Below, piece after piece: positions 1-5,996 of a stretch of DNA of 18,136 nucleotides (its first letter is position 1; each line of letters starts with the position of its first letter). The notes beneath the pieces are model-generated. The model saw only the letters and a list, made by a program, of their open reading frames with translations, had not been told where the DNA came from and did not search any database. A program made the translations under genes and the position numbers. The stretch is taken from the NCBI GenBank assembly GCA_003023535.1, contig PXSC01000086.1, positions 1-18,136 on the forward strand, written 5' to 3'. Origin of the DNA: Halobacteriales archaeon QS_9_70_65 (lineage in GTDB: Archaea; Halobacteriota; Halobacteria; Halobacteriales; Haloarculaceae).

Positions 1-432
1 CTGCCGGATTGGTATCTGTACTGGTCGTTCGGGCTGTTGAAGCTGACGCCGCTCAACCCCGAGCTGGCGCTGCTCGGCGGCGAGAAGCTCGTCAGCGACG
101 GCGTCTACGGCGTGGTCGCGAACCTAGTGGTCGTCAGTATCATCGCGATGGTGCCGTTCCTCAACAAAGGCGCCGCCCGCCGGCCCGTCGAGGAGCCCGG
201 CTGGGCGGCGCTGGGCGTCGGCGGCGTCGTCTTCGCGTTCACCATCGCGGCGCTGGCGGTGAAGAACCTCATCGCCGCGACCTTCCCCATCGGCAACCAC
301 GAACTGTTCGACGTAACGTTCCTGCTGCCGCTGGTGGCCGCGTTCCTCGCGTACGCGGTGCTGAAGACGATGCGCGAAGGGTACATGTTCGAACTCAACC
401 GGCGGTACTTCCGGCTGCGGCCGCCGAAATAA
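1..432 (+). CDS. Cytochrome b, C-terminal part (partial, cut by window edge)
   Basis: This is the 3' end of a cytochrome b gene of a haloarchaeal bc1-like quinol oxidising complex, which passes electrons from menaquinol towards halocyanin at the cytoplasmic membrane. The frame is open from base 1 and ends at TAA 430-432, giving 143 residues. It starts with PDWYLYW, the P(D/E)WY signature of the quinol-oxidation site in the C-terminal cytochrome b domain. About three hydrophobic membrane segments follow, then a basic end (LNRRYFRLRPPK). The TTG at 37 that an ORF caller would pick is internal, since homology continues upstream of it. The next gene resembles small membrane proteins found beside cytochrome b in haloarchaea. 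It looks undamaged within the window. The exact split of the b subunit (one protein or b6/IV type) cannot be seen here. Confidence 0.85.
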   Translation: MPDWYLYWSFGLLKLTPLNPELALLGGEKLVSDGVYGVVANLVVVSIIAMVPFLNKGAARRPVEEPGWAALGVGGVVFAFTIAALAVKNLIAATFPIGNHELFDVTFLLPLVAAFLAYAVLKTMREGYMFELNRRYFRLRPPK

Positions 433-541
433 CGCCGTCGCTTCCACTTTATTCTGCTCTACCGCGCGCGTCGCGCGGCCGCTCCGTGGCTCTCCGTCGG
501 TTCCGGCAGGTTTTACTCCCGCGGCCCGTCTTCCGCCGACA
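433..541 (+). promoter_or_regulatory. Intergenic: T-rich end, GC hairpin, and TATA box for the next gene
   Basis: A T-rich stretch just after the cytochrome b stop (447-457) may help end transcription. A perfect 7-bp hairpin, ccgcgcg/cgcgcgg, lies at 462-478. A TATA-like box, gttttact, at 510-517 sits 25-32 bases before the ATG at 542. That is the usual haloarchaeal spacing for a leaderless transcript and suggests the next gene has its own promoter. Confidence 0.45.
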
Positions 542-823
542 ATGAGCGACGAGACGGACGAGACGCCGGACGGCGGTGACGCGTCGTCGGAGAACGAGGG
601 TGCGCCGGCGGGTCGGGACATCGTCGTTCCGCTGCGGATGTACAAGACGGTCACGGTGTTCTCGACGCTCATCGCCATCGTCGCCATCCTCGGGGGGTTC
701 GTCCTGCTGGACAGCGGCACACAGCGGGCGACGGCCAGCCCCGAGGAGGTGAGTCTCCCGGTCGTCGCGCTGGGACTCGGGCTGATCGTCGGCGGCAGCG
801 CCGTGTACGCCTTCTCGACGCGA
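542..823 (+). pseudogene. DUF7315-like small membrane protein, N-terminal part, frame broken at its end
   Basis: Residues 1-94 form a small two-helix membrane protein with an acidic N-terminus. One helix is near residues 38-58 and the second near 75-92, ending in the YAFSTR motif. From memory this matches the haloarchaeal DUF7315 family encoded next to cytochrome b; its function is unknown and a bc-complex accessory role is inferred from position. The frame stays open to 1057, but after about 822 it becomes an arginine-rich tail typical of a wrong frame. The sensible continuation is in the frame one base later (see 822-971). The break is either a small indel, for example loss of one CG from a CGCGCG run, or the scar of a larger deletion joining two neighbouring genes. 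Confidence 0.6.
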
Positions 824-971
824 GGACCCCGGAACCTACGCCCAGTTCGCGCTGCTGCTGCGCGACGTCACGACGTGGTTCGTCATCTTCGGCGTCTTCG
901 CCTTCTGGATCGGCATCCCCGTCTTCCGCGAGCTGCGCGCGTATCTCGACGACGACGCCGGCGCCCGGTAG
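822..971 (+). pseudogene. DUF7314-like membrane protein, C-terminal part, out of frame with the upstream piece
   Basis: In the third frame, codons from GAG at 822 to TAG 969-971 encode a clean 49-residue segment: EDPGTYAQFALLLRDV, then the hydrophobic helix TTWFVIFGVFAFWIGIPVF and an acidic tail. It is one membrane helix with haloarchaeal composition. The pattern (Y)xQxALxLxDxxxWFxxxGxxxFWxxIP resembles, from memory, the end of another small bc-cluster protein family (DUF7314) usually encoded right after DUF7315. If so, the missing part is the first half of DUF7314 plus the end of DUF7315, lost in a deletion at about 822. The alternative is a single protein with a simple frameshift. No start codon of its own precedes it. 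Confidence 0.45.
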
Positions 972-1167
972 CGGGTAGGGTAGTTTTCGACGCGACAGCG
1001 AAGCCACGGCAGAGACAGCACGGGCTGCGCGGTGGGCCGCTCGACGCGCGGCGGTAACGACCCGAAGGGACCCGTATGAGGTTGCGGCGATGCTCGTTCC
1101 GCTCTTTTCGTCCGGAACGGGAGCCGGAAGCCGCCGTCGGGGTCGGACCGAGGGCGGCCCGCGGCGG

Positions 1168-1605
1168 TCAGACGACCGCGTTCCAGACCGGCTTGACGAG
1201 GAAAAACAGCGTCTGGTAGGCGATGTACAGCAGCGCGACGGTCGAGGCGCCGATGGCGCCCCACGGGCGCTCGACGTCCCACCCCTGGCGGGCCTCGACC
1301 CGGCGGGACTCGAACTCGAAGAAGTCCGTCAGGAAGAGCCCGACGACCAGCAGCGAGACGATCAGCCCGGCGTGGCGCTCGACGGTGAGGTAGTAGAAGC
1401 CGCCGACGACGAGCAGGAAGTTCGTCGCGACCCGGAGCGGGTGACGGCTGATGGCGTCGGCGCCCCGCTCCGCCTGCGCGGCGACGCGGCGGTATTCGAG
1501 GCTGCGGCCGGCGACGTTGAGCACGATGAGGCCGAGCATCACGTAGCCGATCACCGGTGCCAGGTACGTGTCGACCGGGCCGAACAGCGTCACCGACGGA
1601 TCCAT
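1168..1605 (-). CDS. DUF7313-like integral membrane protein
   Basis: This is a 145-residue membrane protein of unknown function. It has about four hydrophobic helices: near residues 15-32, 60-75 (FLLVVGGFYYLTV), 80-95 (IVSLLVVGLFLTDFFEF), and a C-terminal one near 118-140 ending VKPVWNAVV. A basic and acidic loop (ESRRVEARQGWDVERP) separates the last two. From memory it matches the haloarchaeal DUF7313 family, encoded near cytochrome bc and halocyanin genes, which agrees with the neighbours here. The ATG at 1605 is chosen because a TATA-like box (ACATTAATGG on the minus strand, 1628-1637) lies about 26 bases upstream. The longer open frame to 1854 would overlap the polyprenyl synthase gene and is rejected. 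It appears intact. Confidence 0.75.
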   Translation of the reverse strand: MDPSVTLFGPVDTYLAPVIGYVMLGLIVLNVAGRSLEYRRVAAQAERGADAISRHPLRVATNFLLVVGGFYYLTVERHAGLIVSLLVVGLFLTDFFEFESRRVEARQGWDVERPWGAIGASTVALLYIAYQTLFFLVKPVWNAVV

Positions 1606-1627
1606 GCGTGAGAAATCGCCGCGACGT

Positions 1628-1637
1628 CCATTAATGT
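1628..1637 (-). promoter_or_regulatory. TATA box for the DUF7313-like gene
   Basis: ACATTAATGG on the minus strand is centred about 27 bases before the ATG at 1605, in the 47-base gap after the polyprenyl synthase stop. It suggests an independent leaderless transcript rather than simple read-through. Confidence 0.45.
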
Positions 1638-1652
1638 GTTTCCAAACGCGAC

Positions 1653-2714
1653 TCAGACCTCCCGCTGGACGACGAAGTCGGCGAAGCCGGCGAGCTTCTC
1701 GGCCGGCTCCGGCGCCAGGTCGAGTTCCGCGAGGTGGGTCTTGGCGCTGGCGGCGAGGTCCTCGGCGACGCCGCGGGCGTACTCGACGCTGCCGGCCGAC
1801 TCGAGAACGGAGATGACCTCCCGGACCTCCGCGTCGGTGTTGTCCTCGGCCCACAGCAGCTCCTCGAGGCGGGCGACGTCGGCCGGCGGGGCGTGTTCGG
1901 CGGCGTGGATGACCATCAGCGTCTTCTTGCCCTCCCGGACGTCGTTGCCGACGCCCTTACCGAACGTGCCGCCCTCCTCGGCGGCGTGTTCGACGTCGAG
2001 GACGTCGTCGGCGATCTGGAAGGCGACGGCCATCTCCTCCGCGTAGGCGGCGAGGTCGGCTTCCGTGTCGTCGTTGCCCGTGACGATGGCCGCCAGTCGG
2101 GCGACGATGCGGCCGAGACAGCCCGTCTTGCAGGCGCACATCTCCAGGTACTCCGGTTCGGAGACGTCGACCTCCTTGTCGTTGTGCCAGCAGATGTCCA
2201 TCCCCTGGCCGAGGTGGGTCCGGTTGAGCTCGTGGGTGAGCATCTCGTAGGCGGCCAGCCGGGTCTCGGCCGACAGCCCCGCCGGGTTGCGGGTGATGAT
2301 CTTCAGCGGCAGGAAGTACATCGCGTTGCCGGCGTTCAGCGCGACGTCGGTGCCGTGGACGTGGTGCAGCGCGCGGCTCCCCCGGCGGTGGGTGGCGCCG
2401 TCCTCGACGTCGTCGACGATGATGGTGCCGTTGTGGAGGATCTCCGGCACCGCGGCGTACTCGCGGTAGGCCCCGGGCTTCTCGCCGAGGGCGTCGACGA
2501 ACAGCAGGAACAGCACCGCCCGCCAGCGTTTGCCGCCGCGATCCAACAGATCCCAGATGGGCGCCGAAAGCGCGCGCTCGATGGCCGCCGAGTCGTAGGC
2601 GTACGTCGCCTCGCCGAAGAACTCCGTGAGGTACGCGTCGTCGGCCGCCCGCGGGAGCAGCGACTCGATGGTCTCGTCGACCGTCGGTCGCCACTCCTCG
2701 AGTGTCCCGTGCAT
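1653..2714 (-). CDS. idsA: Polyprenyl diphosphate synthase (GGPP-synthase family)
   Basis: This cytoplasmic enzyme of 353 residues condenses isopentenyl diphosphate with an allylic diphosphate to make the C20 or longer chains of archaeal ether lipids and quinones. Visible motifs: GKR at 61-63 (IPP binding), first aspartate-rich motif DDVED at 101-105 followed by RRG at 111, the KTG motif at 196-198, second aspartate-rich motif DDVLD at 236-240, and the GNDVREGKKT loop at 257-265. These are the expected Mg2+ and diphosphate ligands, and the length is normal. The residues four and five before the first motif are small (T97, G96), which in this family tends to allow longer products, so the chain length is uncertain. 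The ATG at 2714 is chosen because a TATA box lies about 26 bases upstream; the open frame to 2822 is not convincing. The gene diverges from the M42 gene. I use idsA as the usual haloarchaeal name. Confidence 0.88.
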   Translation of the reverse strand: MHGTLEEWRPTVDETIESLLPRAADDAYLTEFFGEATYAYDSAAIERALSAPIWDLLDRGGKRWRAVLFLLFVDALGEKPGAYREYAAVPEILHNGTIIVDDVEDGATHRRGSRALHHVHGTDVALNAGNAMYFLPLKIITRNPAGLSAETRLAAYEMLTHELNRTHLGQGMDICWHNDKEVDVSEPEYLEMCACKTGCLGRIVARLAAIVTGNDDTEADLAAYAEEMAVAFQIADDVLDVEHAAEEGGTFGKGVGNDVREGKKTLMVIHAAEHAPPADVARLEELLWAEDNTDAEVREVISVLESAGSVEYARGVAEDLAASAKTHLAELDLAPEPAEKLAGFADFVVQREV

Positions 2715-2736
2715 GTGTCGGACCTTGCGGTGCGGG

Positions 2737-2746
2737 GGTAAAAACC
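2737..2746 (-). promoter_or_regulatory. TATA box for the polyprenyl synthase gene
   Basis: The minus-strand sequence GGTTTTTACC lies 23-32 bases upstream of the ATG at 2714, the right spacing for a leaderless transcript. Confidence 0.5.
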
Positions 2747-2801
2747 CTCCCGTGGGGAGGTCGGCGTCGGTGCCGGATCGTACGTCCGCGCGAATCTCAC
2801 C

Positions 2802-2810
2802 GCTTATGCT
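2802..2810 (+). promoter_or_regulatory. TATA box for the M42 peptidase gene
   Basis: gcttatgct lies 22-30 bases before the ATG at 2832. With the minus-strand box at 2737-2746 it makes a 117-base divergent promoter region shared with the polyprenyl synthase. Confidence 0.45.
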
Positions 2811-2831
2811 ACTGCGGGCCACAGGCGGAGT

Positions 2832-3884
2832 ATGCGCGACGATCTCGACGACGAACTACTCGTCTCTCTGACGGAGGAACGGGGGGTTCCGGGGTACGAG
2901 GACCGCGTCCGCGAGCGGGTTCGGGAGGCCATCGCGCCGCACGTCGACCGCGTCCGGTCGGACGCCATGGGCAACCTCGTCGGCACCGTCGACGGTGACG
3001 CCGACTACGACGTCCTCGTCGCCGCCCACATGGACGAGATCGGTTTCATGATCAGACACGTCGACGACGACGGCTTCCTGGAGCTGGAAGCGCTCGGCGG
3101 GTGGGACCCGCGGGTACTGCGCGCCCAGCGGGTGACCGTCCACGCCGACGACGGCGACATTCCGGGGATCATCGGGTCGGCGCCGCCGCACACGCTCGAC
3201 GACGACGACCTCGAGGCCGACCCCACCGTCGAGGACGTCCACGTCGACCTGGGGCTGGACGCCGAGACGGTCGCCGACCGCGTCGCCGTCGGCGACCTGG
3301 TGACGATGGACCAATCGACCGAGCGGGTCGGCGAGTTCGTCACCGGCAAGTCGCTGGACAACCGCGTCTCGGTGTTCGCGGTGCTGGCGGCCGCCCGCCG
3401 GCTCGACGCCCCGGCGGTCGACGTCCACCTCGCGGCGACCACCCAGGAGGAGGTCGGCCTCCGGGGGGCGTCGGCCCTCGGCGTCGACCTCGACCCCGAC
3501 CTGGTCGTCGCCGTCGACACCACGGTAGCCAACGACGTCCCCGGATTCACCGGCGGCGAGCGGGTGACCGAACTCGGCGAGGGCGCCGGCATCAAGCTGA
3601 AGGACGGCAGCGTCATCACGAGCCACAAGGTCCACCGCCGGCTCCGGGCGGTCGCCGAGCGGGAGGAAATCGACCACCAGTTCGAGGTGCTGTCGTCCGG
3701 CGGCACCGACACCGGCGGGCTCCAGCGGGACTCCGGGGCGACGCCGGCCGGCGCCATCTCCGTTCCGACGCGATACCTGCACACGCCGACGGAGTGCGTC
3801 CACGAGGCCGACGTCGCAGCCGTCGTCGACCTGCTGGTCGGCTTTCTCGAGAGCGAGGACGGCACCTACGACTATACGTTATAA
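2832..3884 (+). CDS. M42 family metallo-aminopeptidase
   Basis: This is a 350-residue cytosolic, two-metal aminopeptidase of family M42 (TET aminopeptidase / FrvX / endoglucanase M group). Enzymes of this family form large tetrahedral complexes that trim short peptides. Expected metal and catalytic residues are visible: AHMDEIGFM with H66 and D68, KSLDNR with the bridging D176, TTQEEVG with catalytic E206 and ligand E207, AVDT with D229, and YLHTPTE with H317. The inserted domain between about residues 75 and 160, acidic and rich in Asp, is in the usual place. The length is typical and the gene looks complete. The ATG at 2832 fits the TATA spacing; TAA is 3882-3884. It is followed by the hairpin-rich stretch and no operon partner. 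Some members are annotated as endoglucanases, but peptidase activity is the better supported role. Confidence 0.88.
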   Translation: MRDDLDDELLVSLTEERGVPGYEDRVRERVREAIAPHVDRVRSDAMGNLVGTVDGDADYDVLVAAHMDEIGFMIRHVDDDGFLELEALGGWDPRVLRAQRVTVHADDGDIPGIIGSAPPHTLDDDDLEADPTVEDVHVDLGLDAETVADRVAVGDLVTMDQSTERVGEFVTGKSLDNRVSVFAVLAAARRLDAPAVDVHLAATTQEEVGLRGASALGVDLDPDLVVAVDTTVANDVPGFTGGERVTELGEGAGIKLKDGSVITSHKVHRRLRAVAEREEIDHQFEVLSSGGTDTGGLQRDSGATPAGAISVPTRYLHTPTECVHEADVAAVVDLLVGFLESEDGTYDYTL

Positions 3885-3891
3885 ACCCACC

Positions 3892-3943
3892 TTTTGCACG
3901 GCCGCTCGCCGGGGGCGAGCGGCCGGCAAAAGCTTGGGGAAAA
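3892..3943 (+). repeat. 3' hairpin element, copy 1 (hairpin plus GCAAAARCTTGGGG motif)
   Basis: Eight bases after the M42 stop, TTTTGC (3892-3897) can pair with GCAAAA (3926-3931), enclosing a perfect 11-bp stem ggccgctcgcc (3900-3910) / ggcgagcggcc (3914-3924) with a 3-base loop. GCAAAAGCTTGGGGAAAA follows at 3926-3943. A near copy of this motif, also preceded by an 11-bp hairpin, lies after proS on the minus strand (16414-16467). Both copies are in the sense orientation at a gene's 3' end, so this is a recurring 3' element, possibly for transcript ending or RNA stability. The role is inferred. Confidence 0.7.
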
Positions 3944-4064
3944 TATGCGCGCGTGCTCCCTTCGCGGCGCCGGAGGCGCCGCTCCGGTCCGCGCGCGCTA
4001 CCGAGCGCTCCCTCCGGTCGCGCTCGGGGAACCGCCTCGGGAGCGTTCTTCGAACGCCCCCTCG

Positions 4065-4187
4065 GCGGATGCTCGACACGTAGATAGGACTCTCTTGAGG
4101 CGGACGTTCGGCATATCGGTAGAACACCCCCTGACTAGATACTCAACACATCAGTGAAAGCTCTTCAAAAGGGTTGAGCATCCGCGA
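4065..4187. repeat. Lower-GC segment bounded by imperfect terminal inverted repeats
   Basis: gcggatgctcgacac (4065-4079) and gggttgagcatccgc (4173-4187) are inverted repeats matching at 13 of 15 positions. They enclose about 93 bases clearly richer in A/T than the flanks and without an open frame. It could be a miniature transposable-element relic or a structured RNA. No target-site duplication is evident by eye. Confidence 0.35.
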
Positions 4188-4214
4188 GCGCGCCGCAGGC
4201 GCGCGAGCGGTTCA

Positions 4215-4256
4215 CCGGCGGCGAGTGAACGGAGTGAGCGAGCCGCCGGCTTTTTT
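4215..4256 (+). terminator. Hairpin followed by T6
   Basis: ccggcggc (4215-4222) pairs with gccgccgg (4242-4249) and is followed by TTTTTT at 4251-4256, an intrinsic-terminator-like layout for plus-strand transcripts from the M42 gene. Its loop, gaacggagtgagcgag, is very close to gaacgaagtgagcgag at 16387-16402 in the other hairpin-rich stretch. Confidence 0.5.
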
Positions 4257-4267
4257 CATCGACGTTC

Positions 4268-4383
4268 GGAAGACGCTCCGCGTCTTCCGCAGCCCATCAG
4301 AAGCGCAAAGCGCTTCTGAGGACGTTTTTTGACTGGGGTCGAGTCGGTGCGCGGAGCGCGCCGGCGAGGCCCCAGTTAAAAAA
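4268..4383. repeat. Three successive inverted repeats with T6 and A6 runs
   Basis: Perfect hairpins ggaagacg/cgtcttcc (4268-4288) and tcagaagcg/cgcttctga (4297-4319) are followed by ttttttgactgggg (4325-4338) and its near-perfect inverse ccccagttaaaaaa (4370-4383). With T-runs available on both strands, this could stop transcription from either side, just upstream of the halocyanin gene. Confidence 0.55.
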
Positions 4384-4432
4384 GGTCGCGGTAGATGAAC
4401 AGATTCAGTACGGGGGAACCGCGAGTGCGAGC

Positions 4433-5314
4433 ATGGACACGAACGACGTGAGCCGTCGCGGGTTCGTGACGGCGGCAGGAGCGACGGCCGCCGCGGCCGA
4501 GGAGGAAAACAGCAGTGACGGCGGCGACGGCGGCGATGGCGGTGGCGGCGGCAAGACCGTACCGGCCTTCGGCGCCTTTCTCGGCGACGCCAACGGCTAC
4601 GAGGAGGGCGCCGTGGAGGACGCCCGCGGCCAGGACGCCGTGACCGTCGAGGTCGGCGCCGGCGGGGGATTTGCCTTCAGCCCGGCGACGGTGTGGGTCT
4701 CCCCCGGGACGACGGTCACCTGGGAGTGGACCGGCGAGGGCGGCGCCCACAACGTCGTCGCCAATGACGGCCCGGCCGGCCTCGACAGCGGCGACCCCGT
4801 CGAATCGGGCAGCTACGAGTACGAGACTACCGACGACGACGCCGGCATCACCACTTACTACTGCAGCCCCCATCAGAACCAGGGGATGAAGGGCGGCGTC
4901 GCCGTCGGCGACGACGTCGAAACGACGACCATCGAGGCCGGCGGCGGCCCCTCGATCACCATCCCCGACCAGGCGCTGGCGCTGACCGTCGCGACGTTCT
5001 TCGCGATGACCAGCACCCTCGGGCTCGGTTACTTCCGAGAGGTGTCGCGGCGTGACCCAGGAGGTCTACGTTCCTTTGCCCCGCGTGCGGCCGGAAATCC
5101 CGTTCTACGAGGTCACCGGCAAGGAGGAGGACCAGCGGATCGCAGGTCATGCCATCGAACCGAAGGGAAGGCGGTCCGGGCAACTCATCACAGGGACGAC
5201 GATGAGAGATCATCGGGCCCTGAAGCGGACGAGGGGAAAATCGTGCCGCCCGCTTCGGCCGGACAGCAAGGTGGAGACAGCCCTGGTAGAGCTGAGCGAT
5301 GCGTCGGCGGATGA
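4433..5314 (+). CDS. Halocyanin (blue copper protein), C-terminal end replaced by foreign sequence
   Basis: Halocyanins are small membrane-anchored type 1 copper proteins that carry electrons outside the cell membrane, probably here between the bc complex and a terminal oxidase. Visible parts: twin-arginine motif SRRGF (residues 7-11) with an unusually short hydrophobic stretch, a Gly/Asp-rich linker to about 40, and a cupredoxin domain about 65-160. The copper ligands are H106, C144, H147 and M152 (CSPHxxxxM). A C-terminal membrane helix spans about 180-201. After LGLGYF (about base 5035) the expected short charged tail is absent. The frame instead runs for about 90 residues of unlike, arginine- and glycine-rich sequence to the stop at 5314. 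The signal peptide also seems shortened, since the alanine stretch runs straight into EEENSS. The gene is thus damaged or chimeric at the left edge of the A/T-richer island. A TATA-like ttaaaaaa at 4376-4383 could serve it. Confidence 0.75.
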   Translation: MDTNDVSRRGFVTAAGATAAAAEEENSSDGGDGGDGGGGGKTVPAFGAFLGDANGYEEGAVEDARGQDAVTVEVGAGGGFAFSPATVWVSPGTTVTWEWTGEGGAHNVVANDGPAGLDSGDPVESGSYEYETTDDDAGITTYYCSPHQNQGMKGGVAVGDDVETTTIEAGGGPSITIPDQALALTVATFFAMTSTLGLGYFREVSRRDPGGLRSFAPRAAGNPVLRGHRQGGGPADRRSCHRTEGKAVRATHHRDDDERSSGPEADEGKIVPPASAGQQGGDSPGRAERCVGG

Positions 5315-5327
5315 GCAGGCACTGTAG
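5052..5327 (+). CDS. Short GTG-start open frame overlapping the halocyanin run-on tail (doubtful)
   Basis: This 91-codon frame, a different one from the halocyanin run-on, starts at GTG 5052. Its first 30 or so residues (VYVPLPRVRPEIPFYEV, then TGKEEDQRIAGHA) have good haloarchaeal codon use and read like genuine protein. After about base 5155 the composition turns basic and the coding signal fades. It may be a fragment of a gene cut by the rearrangement that also removed the halocyanin tail. I do not recognise the family. Treat it as a possible gene remnant. Confidence 0.2.
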   Translation: MTQEVYVPLPRVRPEIPFYEVTGKEEDQRIAGHAIEPKGRRSGQLITGTTMRDHRALKRTRGKSCRPLRPDSKVETALVELSDASADEQAL

Positions 5328-5602
5328 ATCCTTGACATGGCTCGTTTTCTTCACGATCGGCAGCGAGCGTTATTGAACGGCTCGAAAACCCAGTTTCAGT
5401 GGGTCGACCGACGGGAGCATCACGGTCGACCAGCGCACGTGTGTCCGAGTTTCACCCGTTTTGAAGAAGATGTGCTCTAACTTCGATAGTTAACATTGAT
5501 AAATATAAGTAGTCGGTAATACGTCAAAAACGCTTTTCAGATTCGAGTCAAACGAACCGTTGGTGTGATCGATAGTAGCATGCTGTATCACTGGATCGTA
5601 CT
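5328..5602. promoter_or_regulatory. A/T-richer gene-free stretch with a strong TATA-like box
   Basis: No convincing gene lies here. The DNA is clearly richer in A/T than the flanking chromosome. The sequence tgataaatataag at 5498-5510 is the best TATA-like box in this part and could drive transcription rightwards into the 5603 frame and the GH3 gene. Two copies of the palindrome ggtcgacc lie at 5403-5410 and 5426-5433. Confidence 0.35.
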
Positions 5603-5974
5603 ATGACCGGTCGCTCAACAGATGATACAAACGAACGACGAACTATAGATCATTGCCGAGTTGACACACCAAGCAAGCGGGCACGGTGGTGCGAGTTCTC
5701 GGAGAACCCGAAAATACCCGACGTCCAGGTCCTAAGCTGTGCGTCTGTATCACGGTCGATTGCATGGCCCGGGAATGCCGCGCTTGACCTGCTGAATCCG
5801 GTCACGCCTCCGGTTAAAACAAGTATACATACGCTTACTGAGTTGACCGAGAGCAAGCGGTCACGACGACGTCTATTCCCGATGGAAGCGCCGGCAGAAC
5901 GGCTCGGTTCATCGGAGGTTCTTTCATACGGACACGAATCGTCGATAACTGACCCAGCTGAGGACGTGATCTGA
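5603..5974 (+). CDS. Hypothetical protein upstream of the GH3 gene (doubtful)
   Basis: A 123-codon open frame ends 22 bases before the GH3 start. I recognise no family. The product would be soluble, with three cysteines (HCR, WCE, SCA), a basic middle (ESKRSRRR) and a near-neutral charge, unlike the strongly acidic haloarchaeal norm. The minus strand carries a frame of similar length (5650-5991) that is no better. It may be a small accessory gene, a degraded gene, or just leader DNA. A second TATA-like stretch, aagtatacat, lies inside it at 5821-5830 and might be the nearer promoter for the GH3 gene. Confidence 0.22.
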   Translation: MTGRSTDDTNERRTIDHCRVDTPSKRARWCEFSENPKIPDVQVLSCASVSRSIAWPGNAALDLLNPVTPPVKTSIHTLTELTESKRSRRRLFPMEAPAERLGSSEVLSYGHESSITDPAEDVI

Positions 5975-5996
5975 TGAAACGACTCTAACACAAATC

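Larger units (their letters stand above)
3885..4432. other. 548-base gene-free stretch packed with inverted repeats
   Basis: I see no believable gene here; open frames are arginine-rich shadows. Contents in order: the 3' element (3892-3943); GC-rich hairpins around 3963-3981 and 4003-4027; a lower-GC segment bounded by imperfect 15-base inverted repeats (4065-4079 and 4173-4187); gcgcgcc/ggcgcgc (4188-4204); a hairpin plus T6 (4215-4256); two perfect hairpins (4268-4288, 4297-4319) before another T6; and a 14-base inverted repeat with A and T runs (4325-4338 / 4370-4383). Confidence 0.7.

Noticed and set aside
1734..2741. 335-codon plus-strand frame
   Set aside because: Antisense shadow of the polyprenyl synthase gene, with Val/Gly/Arg-rich composition and no motif.
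2856..3803. 315-codon minus-strand frame
   Set aside because: Antisense shadow of the M42 peptidase, which has all its metal ligands in the plus frame.
3101..4087. 328-codon plus frame running past the M42 stop
   Set aside because: Arginine/glycine-rich frame-shifted shadow of M42 extending into hairpin DNA.
4080..4172. tRNA or C/D box RNA in the A/T-richer patch
   Set aside because: No cloverleaf, no TpsiC-like arm in place, and no paired C and D boxes could be found.
3885..4432. CRISPR array or tandem repeat locus
   Set aside because: The repeats are inverted hairpins of different sequence, not regularly spaced direct repeats.
5035..5602. Insertion sequence at the island's left edge
   Set aside because: No transposase motif in any frame and no matching terminal repeats with the right edge near 8765.
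5650..5991. 113-codon minus-strand frame upstream of GH3
   Set aside because: No motif, no promoter and no better composition than the plus-strand frame; listed only as the alternative.
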